A stretch of 64,000 nucleotides of DNA, from the NCBI GenBank assembly GCA_941918925.1, contig OW799233.1, forward strand, positions 118,743,833-118,807,832, in the 5' to 3' direction. The notes below the pieces were generated by a model. It searched no databases, was not told the origin of the DNA, and saw only the letters and a program-made list of their open reading frames with translations. This DNA is from Phyto melanocephala (Eukaryota > Arthropoda > Insecta > Diptera > Rhinophoridae). A program made the position numbers and the translations under genes. Shown piece by piece: positions 55,141-64,000 of the stretch (position 1 is the first letter of the stretch; each line of letters opens with the position of its first letter).

Positions 55141-57599
55141 CACAACGGCCAATAACATTTCTTTCTATGTATATTTATTCTGCAGTTCAAGATTGATGCC
55201 ATGGTGACTTCTTTATTATTCTGCTATCTTCAGGGCAAGATTCAGTTTTAAGCGGTTTTTAATTCAGTGGATGCAACAGCCAGTCGTATGACAAAATTTC
55301 GATCGATTCTTGGGTTGTTTTATAGTTGGAATTCCCAATAATAGCTCTGAGGACCAATAATCTGGCACACTTGGCAGGGTATGATATTCTGAAAATAACA
55401 ACACACCATTGAATCTTTTTAGTATCACCTGAACTGAAATTCGATATTAATTCATTATATAGTCAAAAACTTAGAAATCATAAAATAATTAAAACAATTG
55501 CAAAGAAGAATTTTCGACCAATTTTTAGCAAATACTTTGTTTTCCTATTCAGTCAATGGTGGCAGATTTGAGGCAATGTCAAAATAATATTAATTTCTCT
55601 GGCTTTTTGGCCATTAAGGATTTTCAAAATAACTAATTCAGTTAAATTGTGGCTTCTTCTTTCTTCTTTCAGTTTCAAGTTCAACAAAAAAATAAACCAG
55701 CAACCTCGTTCAAAAGATTTTGACTAACATTCAAGGCTATTTCATCGCCATTATTTTTGGCATTAACTTCTTTGTTGCTTTAGGTGAGCCATACAGTTAA
55801 AAAGGAGACAAAAGTTGTCTTCAGAGCATAGCATTTACCATACGTATCAAGTTTTAAAGAAATTGCTCCACGGGGAGCACGTGTCCACTCAGAGGACAAA
55901 AGAATTATTTAGCTTTATTAATCATTGTTTATATTAGTTTAATTAACTTGAGGTTTTTAACTAAACATAAAAATTTGTTATCTTATAGCTGTTGAATTAA
56001 TACCAGTGTATTACTTAAGCTTGAGGAAAAAATAAACAAATTTTTTTTTTCGATTTTTGTTACAATTCATTTGACAAGACACAAATGCCTGATAAGGCCA
56101 AAAAAAGAAAACGTCCCTTTTGTTGTTATAATATTAGGCATATTAAGATAATAACTGTAAACTTTAGTCTTTACAAAACGGTTATCAGGCCACAAAGAAT
56201 AGCAGCAAAACAGAGACATAAAACACTCTATTAGTTTATTTATTTTTTTTTATGAAAAAAAGACTATCACAACAAATAAAGGATCAACCTAACAACATCA
56301 GCAAAAAAAAATTAACCTTCAGGTTACAAAGTATGGGAAAATGACATCTGAAGATAGTAGCAACATTGTTGTTTCTTCTCTTAACACATACTTACTTACA
56401 TACCAACATAAAAAAACTATAGATTTTGTATTTTTTCAAGCCATAAAATGTTGGCTCAACTAAAAAGTGTTTCTTTACTTATTTTTTTACGACTTTATTA
56501 AAAAAAATATAAACACAGTAAAAGACAAAAATAATTTGCAATTAACGCTAAAAATTTATTTAGCAAATATTTTCACACAAAATAGGAAAGAATAAAATGT
56601 ACTAAGAGCGAATACACACAACTGAAAAAACTTTTTCGTTTTTTCGTTTTTTTTTTTTAATTTACAACAGGTATTATAACCCTTCCTACGCTCTTTTGTT
56701 TTATAATGAAAATATTTCATCTAATAGAATCATAATATTATCCTTTATCTTCCTTTGTGTAAATAATGGAAAAATAACATGCATATCTACTATATAATAT
56801 GTGCTCATAAAGACATCAATGGCATCTTAATAAATCTTTATTAACAATATTAAAAGAACTACAGAGAAGACAAACGAGAAAACCAATAGTCATAAATTTC
56901 TTTATTGGCATTTATAAACAATATTTTTTGTTATTGCTATTATTTTACTACATATATGGCAGAGAAAGTACAGTTACTTGGTAAAGGCATGTACATAAAT
57001 ATATGTATGTATGTATGTATGTATGTGTGCGTATGTATGTAAGTTTTGTGCATAAATTCCCCTGATGAATATCCGATCACTCCCACAAAATTATGAGTTT
57101 TGTGTTTGATGAATATTTATTCGATGTTAAAATAAATTTTGAGTGGAAATAGATGCTGGGCTTATTATGTCGTTAAATGTATTGTGGAGTAAAACTGTTG
57201 ATGATGGCTAATATAGCATACTTTCGGGGGCAAAAGCAATAATTTAATTTTTTTTCATTTTTTGTACGTTAAATATTTCTGAAATTTATACTTCAGTAAA
57301 TTTTAATGAAGTTTTACAATTTTTTATTACCAAGGCAATTGGAAAATATTTCATTTTTTGTAATAAACTGTAACAAATTTCAAAAAAAAATTTAATACTC
57401 AGCAAAATTGATACTCAAATGCTGGTACGTTTTATATTGTGCAGGATGTTGTTGCTGTCCAATTTGTTTTTAGCAGCGTGTAACTAATGCCTTGATAAAG
57501 CCTAAGGCTGTATTTTTATAAAATATAGGTTACCATGCCCACCTTTCATACAACGTTAATATCTAATGCCACATATCTAAGGTAGTTTAGCCAACTTCT
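55141..57599. other. AT-rich non-coding DNA
   Basis: (ATGT)n near 57003-57040. No gene is recognised. Confidence 0.45.
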
Positions 57600-58164
57600 T
57601 TACATTTGGTATATTCTTTACTGGGGTATATTCAGTTTGTCATTCCGTTTGTAACACATCGAAATATCCATTTTAGACCCAATAAAGTATATATATTCTG
57701 AATCGGGGTTTGATTTTATGACGATCTAGCAATGTCTGTCTGTTGATAAAGGTCGCACCGAAAAAGCTAGGGGGCTCAAATTTTGCCATGAAAATGGACA
57801 AAATCGGAATATAGGGAAGACAGTTATAGCTGGTAATGCAAGAGTGTCCAAGCGCATTAACGTATAGTCATGAAACTTCGAATATATGTTTCCTGAGTAA
57901 AAAATAAAATAATAAAATAAAAAATATTTTGCACCTAAAATTGTTTAAATTTATGCATTAGGAAAGGAGTTATAAATCAAAATGTACGAAAATGTATACC
58001 GCACAGTGTATTTTTCGGTATGTTTAAATTTAAAACCTAATAAAACTGACAAAATTAGATGTACGATTCTGAAAATTTGCAGGCATTGATTGCTTTTTGG
58101 TCAGAGGCTTTGTACTAACGGAAAATAAATGTGACACGCCCACCTCCCATATAACGTTTTACCT
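57600..58164 (+). repeat. Family B repeat, copy 2
   Basis: 'GGGTATATTCAGTTTGTCAT', 'TTTGTAACACATCGAAATAT', 'AATAAAGTATATATATTCTG' and 'GACGATCTAGCAATGTCTGT' parallel 30030-30300. A 'CACGCCCACCTCCCATATAA' block ends it and a variant, 'CATGCCCACCTTTCATACAA', precedes it at 57534, so two copies may be partly overlapped here. Confidence 0.6.
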
Positions 58165-58397
58165 TAAATTCATATTTTTTTTTAATCATACTATTTTTAA
58201 ACGATAACCATTTTAAAATTTTTACAAAAATAAAACATTAAATGATACAATTCAAACAAATGCTTGATAATCGTGACAAAATATATGATAAAATGAAACA
58301 AAAACAACTACTACTTGTTTTCGACAATCAAATATTGTTACTGCAAATATAATATGACCGCCGTGATCATGTCGTAACCATGGTTTTTCTTTGCGTG
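58165..58397. repeat. Inverted-repeat element family C, copy 2 (truncated at left)
   Basis: 'TTTTAATCATACTATTTTTA' and 'GATCATGTCGTAACCATGG' are shared with 13925-14499. Here the right end TTTTTCTTTGCGTG is intact while the left end is missing, apparently abutting the family B repeat. Confidence 0.55.
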
Positions 58398-59390
58398 CAA
58401 TGATTCCTATTAAATATTAAGTTTATTATATTGTTACCAAAAGTTTGTAACAACAATTTTTTACCTTTGTCCATCCCTCATTCTTTCTGGTAAAGTAATT
58501 AAAATAATAATGTCTACCTTTTTATTTAATTTGGCATTTGCTTTTAAGTTTTTATAACATACATAGTTACAAAAGTTTCACCTCTACAGATGGAGTAGAA
58601 TACAATTTTCACAAAACATACGATAATCGCAAAATTATTATTTGTTGAACGATTAAGTGCAAAATGATAATGAAAACAAAAATTATTTTTTATTTCTCAT
58701 TTCACATTGAATTGACATTGAGCCCCAGATCGTGCTCCAACGATTATGTAAAGTTTTAATTAGTCACTCGAGTTTCATTAGTACTTTATGTTTATTGATA
58801 TTTACGAGAATTTGAAAAAATCTTGCTGTTAAAGTTTTTGCCAATTATTTTGCTTATTTAATTATAGTGTATATTGGGATGGCAAACAAGTAAAATGATG
58901 AAATTTTTGGATGTCAGTGATAAATTTTAATAAAATAAAGGGAATTGAATAAAATTTAATTTATACTTTAAAATAAAAACATAGTGAATATACTAGTTAT
59001 GTGTGCGAAGCATATCAAACTCAAAGTTTTCCAAAATAGATTCACAATACACATCTTTTACTGCAAAAAACATTTCATTGTCATGGAAAAATCCCGTTAC
59101 ATCTGTTTTCTATTACACGATCAACAAGTTTTTGACTTTTCTAAAAATTTTAGAATTTTGTGTTGTGACATTATTTTTTTTCATGTACGATATGACCTGA
59201 TGTAATCGTTCCTATTTTTTTCACTGATGACAGTAGTTTTAAAATTTAAACGGTATGTTAATTAAAAACGACGTTACATTTTTCAATAATACATTGAAAA
59301 GGACTGCGAATGTTACGTGACATAATAAGCAGGGTTTGTTTTTTCACCTTAACAATGTTGTATTATCGTTTATACTTTAAACTTCATTAA
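58398..59390. other. AT-rich non-coding DNA
   Basis: Overlapping short frames at 58984-59205 are not recognised. No shared repeat. Confidence 0.4.
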
Positions 59391-59779
59391 TCTATATATA
59401 TAAAATTGAAACTCTGTCGGACTTAATATTTGGCAAGTTGTTGTACACATTCCAGGGAGTGTTTATGGGTGGCAAAATGTGGGCGGTGTCACGCCCATAC
59501 AAAATTAGTTATCATTTTTAGCTACTTGCACTTGACCTATTTTTCTAAGAATTTGCACACATATTGAGCTGTCATGACTGCATAATTTTGTGATTAGAAA
59601 AGTGGGCGGGGCCACGCCCATAAAAAAGTTCTAATTTTGAGGTACTTGCACTGAACCGATTTTTCTGAAACATTAAAAAAAGTTATAATTTTTAGCTTTT
59701 TGCACTTGATATTCAATTTAAATTCAGAATGCATTTTTATTCATTAAGGGGCGTAGCAACGCGCGCTGGGCTTTTCTAG
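59391..59779 (+). mobile_element. Non-autonomous Helitron, copy D (short form)
   Basis: This is the only copy on the plus strand. It starts TCTATATATATAAAAT after an A and ends GGGCTTTTCTAG before a T, with the GGCGTAGCAACGCGCGC region just inside. Only two ~120-bp units remain (cores near 59480 and 59605) and a deletion joins the last unit to the 3' end. The (CA)n near the TC end is absent. Confidence 0.82.
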
Positions 59780-61183
59780 TGCTTAATAAAAACCAAAATA
59801 AATAATTTAATCCCTCCATATACTAATTTTGCAACCTGTCTTTTTTATAGTTAAACGCATGTTTTTCTTGTAATTAAAATTATTATAACTATTGATAGAA
59901 TCCGCTAATTTAGCATAAATATTTAAAATAAACTACACCTGATAAAAATACAGATTAAACATTTTGTTTATTTAAAAGTTTTTTCTATTGACTTTGTAAT
60001 ATTTTTATTATGAGTTTTCAGGTATTTAATTTTATTCAGTTTAACACATTAAGTTAATCACCACTGCGATAAAAAAAAAATATACACAGAAGTATTTTTT
60101 TTTTTAACTACACGTATTTTTATTATTTACATTACAATAAATTAGCTCAATTGTAGATTATTTAATAGACAGCATTACATAGTGTTGCCGTTAATAAAAA
60201 AGTTTAAAATTTTTTTTTTAAGAACTCATGAATGCTATGAATTAAAATTCTTCAGTCTGTACACGTTTGTTCAATGTTAAATGCAATGTCAAAATCAATT
60301 TAAGATTAAAGGAAATATTGTGTAACTAGCGCACGCCAAGGTATTGTTAATAATGGAAATAAATATTTTTATTTATTAAGTCGTATAGAATCTGATGGTA
60401 GACTACTTAGAAAAAAAACTCTAATGGCTTTTTCAGGTTTTACAATTTTCAATTTTATTTCGAAAATTCTATTTCCGGAAATACTAATGGCACTTTGTAA
60501 ATTTCCGTCACGAACAATGATATCCTGAGAAACATCCAAAATAAAATACAATATAATGATTTCCTATTTCTAAAACATTTATGCTAGATTTTTTTCCTAG
60601 ACATGTGTTCCATAAGCAGAAAATTTGCAATATCTTACAGAAACAACAATGTTTTTGACACATTATTTTTGATAGGATTGCAATTCTACAAAAGCTTTAG
60701 CAAATTTCGGAACATATGCTAATTAACTCTGAGAAAACAAAATATTTCATCTGCATAAAGATAATAGCACTGGAACAAAACTGCGTCGGACACAGTGAAG
60801 AGAAATGTATTGAAAACTAGAATCAACTTAGAAAAAGGCAGTGCAGTTGCGTGTTTAGCAACGCAAATAACCTAAAAATCAACTGTCCGGTTAATGGCAA
60901 CAAAAAGCTGAACGCATTTTAGACAGTAGTTTAACTTTTCACACAACACAATAAACTTTTAAAATTGTAAAAAATAAATGAAAGGATACTTTTCAAGCAG
61001 CCCGATTATGATTTTAATTAATTTTGATTGCTTATAGTAATTTCAAGTAATTCTTATTATATTTTGATTTTGTGTAATCGCAATTAATTATTAATTATGC
61101 ACAACTGAAAATAATCGTTATTTAGTCCTAAAAAATATTAATATAAAAAATTATTTTATAATAACTTATTATTTCGATTAATA
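59780..61183. other. AT-rich DNA with one coding-like frame
   Basis: Apart from the frame at 60369-60551 I see no gene or shared repeat. Confidence 0.4.
60369..60551 (-). CDS. Short coding-like frame, unrecognised
   Basis: 'LDVSQDIIVRDGNLQSAISI' and 'RIFEIKLKIVKPEKAIRVFF' have a globular-protein composition. The frame ends at a TAA embedded in a TAAATAAAAATA run, which would serve as a poly(A) signal. The start is not an ATG, so it would be the 3' end of a larger gene or transposon frame. Nothing upstream is clearly continuous with it. I do not recognise the family. Confidence 0.25.
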   Translation of the reverse strand: MYFILDVSQDIIVRDGNLQSAISISGNRIFEIKLKIVKPEKAIRVFFLSSLPSDSIRLNK

Positions 61184-62150
61184 CAGCCTGTTCTTGTAAA
61201 ATGAATAAATTTATTCGTTCGTTATAAAACGAACGAAAATTGTTTTGCGTTCTTGTAATGTTGATATAAATTTTTTGTGAGTGACAACAAAAGAGCTTTC
61301 ATATTTGCCATAAATATTTGGTTCTTATAAAATGATTTCGTTCATTACAAATGGAAGAAAACATCCAAAATAGTCGTTAAATAAAAGCCATTCTTATGTT
61401 TAAAATAATTTGTTTGCGTTTTAGTTTTATTAAAAATATAATAAAAATAATATATTAAGGCACCATTTATTATTACAGACACTTTTGATTTACAAATTAA
61501 AGATGTTACTTCGTTTCCAACAGAACTTTGGTAGCCTCCGGTTGCAACAAATGATAAAAATGTTGCTAACGTATTGCTGTTGCTAATACGTTTGTGTGTT
61601 TCGAAATGGAATTTTCATTCTTGGTTCCATTTTCTGTAGCAACAAAAAAACACATCTTTGCTCACACGAAAATTAGCTAAAAATCTAGAAATATTGATAT
61701 GATAAAACAATCCACAAATATGTATATTCACTTTTACTCACTTACCGCTCTTCTGGAAGTTCAAGAAAGTTAGTAGCATCACGTAGATTAATCCTATTTG
61801 GGGATTGATCCTTATAGCAATAGCTATTGTTCGAAACATTTTTAGTTTCTTGCAAACAATATTTCTTTTATGTTATTTTCAAACAATTGAATATTTTTTT
61901 AGTAAGCACAAAGCAGCTGATTTTTAGGGTTAACACCGAATATAATACAGTTACATGTAAAACGAAAAAAAAATATACGAAAACAAATGCGTTGGTAATA
62001 GTGTTCCTCTATGATAGAATAAAGCTCTTCTTATGTCAAAAAGAAATAAATAAGAACTTTCAAACGGTTTACGAACTCCAAAATTAAAACGAATTCGTAT
62101 TGAAATGAAATGTTCGTGTAAAACGTTTTATGTTTTACAAGAACAGGCTG
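61184..62150. mobile_element. Deleted PIF/Harbinger transposon
   Basis: CAGCCTGTTCTTGTAAAA matches at both ends in inverted orientation, 18 of 18. The flanks begin ATA on both sides (61181-61183 and 62151-62153), and TAA is also present one to two bases further out, so a 3-bp duplication is likely. The interior minus strand carries a fragment resembling the start of a Harbinger transposase. There is no catalytic core. Confidence 0.7.
61746..61840 (-). pseudogene. PIF/Harbinger transposase N-terminal exon fragment
   Basis: The minus strand reads 'DQSPNRINLRDATNFLELPE' followed by GAGCG|GTAAGTGAG, a good splice donor at 61745. 'R..LRD..NPFELPE..F' is a recurrent block near the start of PIF/Harbinger transposases, where the next residues would be the recruitment of the conserved helix. 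The following exon, with the DDE residues, is missing. The call rests on this block, the 3-bp duplication and the host element's ends. Confidence 0.5.
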
Positions 62151-63005
62151 ATAATCATTAATTAACAGCTATGATTTGAAATCATTTATAAATAATTAAA
62201 AGTAATTTTTCAAACTAATCCAACAATTTTTATTATTTTATAGTTGGGTTGAACAATTCTGATTTGTTTACGAATTTTTTTGTTATCGTTATCAGTCAGT
62301 AATCATTTAAAACTCAAAATAAACTTTTTTTTTTTATTACTCTACCTTAAGAGCACTACTCCTTATTTAACATCTATGAATACAATATGCTTTGAAAATA
62401 ACCGAAAGCAATTTGTCAATGTAGTCGGATTCTTTTTTGAATACTTTTGAACATTTTTGTTTGTTTATAATCGTAATCAGTTCGTAGTTGTACAAAACTG
62501 AAAATATTTAATTGTAATTTAATCACTTCTTCATCTTACTAAACAGATATGGTTGGAATTGTGTTGTATCACATGTAAAGGATGTCTCAGTACGAATGCA
62601 CTTTTGTTTAAATTTAATATATTTTTTTTGTGCAAAGTGGCAACTCTGAAATTTAGCAGCAGCCATATATGTTTTTTTCCGATTATTTAGAATGGAGTGC
62701 TTAACGTAAGCACATGAATATGATGAGACTGTTTGCAAACTTCGCAGAATTTACGGTCGAGAAATTGTAACTATTGTTTCAGGAACTAGATCGGTTATGT
62801 ATACTTAGTATACTTTCTGTCAATGTACTGTACGGTCTCCTAAAATTATTACTATTGTAAATGATAATGTTGCCGTAAACCCAAAAGCGAATTTTGCGAA
62901 TTTTCACAAAAAAAACTACCTCTTCATAAGCACAAAATTTGGCTCACTCAGGTGCTGAAGGCAGCAGTATCTGACAATGGAAAGCGTACGCAATTCGTTC
63001 AATGG
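62151..63005. other. AT-rich non-coding DNA
   Basis: A minus-strand frame at 62523-62738 is not recognised. No shared repeat. Confidence 0.4.
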
Positions 63006-63013
63006 ATAATAGA

Positions 63014-64000
63014 TAGGGTGATCGATTATTCGACTTTTTTAAGAAACCGGTTTGAAATTTAGAATTTTAAAAAACCGGTTGCTATTTTGAAAATTAAGAA
63101 AAAACCGGTTAACCGGTTCGAATATATAAAATATAATATTTAAAGAAAAAGTTTAAAGATATTCTTCAAAAAGATTATAATAAAAATGATATCTAAATAT
63201 GAAATTTTTATAGTTAATATAAATTTGACTGCACAATAACGCAAAAGCTGACATGAATGCAGTTGACTAATTTGGTTTTAATTAGTTGAATTTAAGGACA
63301 AAAGGTACTCTTTACTTGTTAAATAAATAAATACAATAAATTAATAAATAAATAAATAAGACGTTTTATAAGGCTGTTATAAATTTTTGTATCTCCTTCT
63401 GTACATTTTTTAAATGTAAAATAGATCCTTTAAACTAATATGCACAAATGTATTTTGATTGAAATGATTTCTGAAATTTGAAATACATTTTAAAGGCTAG
63501 AGAGAAAATCTTTAAAGTTTAATTTTAAAATTTTTTTCTTATACCCCTGACAGACATACAAATGTATGCATAAACTAGTTTGTTCAATGGTTTAATTGAA
63601 ATTTAAGTTAACAGACACTTAATGCCCTTAATTAAAATTAGGATCATCTGGAAAAAGAGATTATTGGTTTTTCTTTATTGTAACTACATTTTTCACCTAA
63701 AAGTGATCGATCAGCTTAGTTTATGCTTCAGTTACCTTTAACTTTTAACTTTAGGTTTATATCCTATAAAAAAATAATTTTTAATCTCAATTATTTTTTT
63801 TATATTGCATATGTTTTTTAAACAACAAATAGATTGCTTACAATATTAAAGAAGAATATCTAATAGTTTTTATTTTCTGATTTTTGAAAACTTTTCGCGT
63901 ACTCAATGTACTATGGTACGATTGGTTACAAAGATATATGAAAATATAAAAAACCGGTGTATTCGATATTCGTAAAATCAATATTTAGAAAAAACCGCCA
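63014..64000. mobile_element. hAT-type element, AACCGG family, copy 2 (runs off the window)
   Basis: It starts TAGGGTGATCGATTATTCGA and then carries repeated AACCGGTT palindromes (63047-63120), as in the copy at 53817. Near the window end, 'ACCGGTGTATTCGATATTCG' matches 'ACGGTTTATTTGATATTCG' of that copy. The right terminus is not reached. If hAT, the left target half would be ATAATAGA (63006-63013). Confidence 0.65.

Overview
This is eukaryotic, very AT-rich DNA, almost certainly from a fly. The base composition, the abundant A/T homopolymers, the Helitron, hAT, PIF/Harbinger, mariner and LINE debris, and the abundant repeats carrying 'GTCCGTCTGTCCGTCTG' tracts all fit a higher (brachyceran, probably calyptrate) dipteran. 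The species is not determined. No intact protein-coding host gene is visible. There are no rRNA or tRNA genes, no CRISPR array and no prokaryotic features.

Host signal: the best evidence for a host gene is at 40456-40698 on the + strand. A TATA box is followed at normal spacing by an initiator-like site, a roughly 200-nt leader with no ATG at all, and a good splice donor. I read this as the promoter and non-coding first exon of a gene whose coding exons lie downstream. No coding exon is recognisable in the remaining 23 kb, so the first intron would be very long.

Mobile DNA, left to right: five long copies of one dispersed repeat ('family A', 0-0.76, 6.9-7.7, 10.2-11.9, 27.2-28.0 and 31.0-32.6 kb) plus decayed relatives at 30, 36.3, 44 and 57.6 kb; a LINE reverse-transcriptase fragment at 8.0-8.6 kb; mariner-like transposase wrecks at 11.9-13.6 and 23.3-25.1 kb; a PIF/Harbinger-type MITE at 12.9 kb; a solo LTR at 15.2 kb; a 1.5-kb transposon at 18.8-20.4 kb with a broken but recognisably spliced gene; a PIF/Harbinger-type element with a Myb/SANT-like gene at 25.8-27.2 kb; a hAT element inside family A at 31.2-32.0 kb; a LINE RNase H end at 49.3-50.1 kb; a dense block of hAT derivatives at 51.7-55.1 kb; and a deleted PIF/Harbinger element at 61.2-62.2 kb. 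A family of four non-autonomous Helitrons (10.8, 23.7, 48.3 and 59.4 kb) carries internal arrays of a roughly 120-bp unit.

Relative ages can be read from nesting. One Helitron sits inside a family A copy, another splits a mariner, and a hAT element sits in another family A copy with a perfect 8-bp target duplication. Two copies of an otherwise unclassified roughly 385-bp MITE each have perfect 6-bp target duplications. The remaining DNA (about half the window) is AT-rich, non-repetitive within this window and without recognisable genes.
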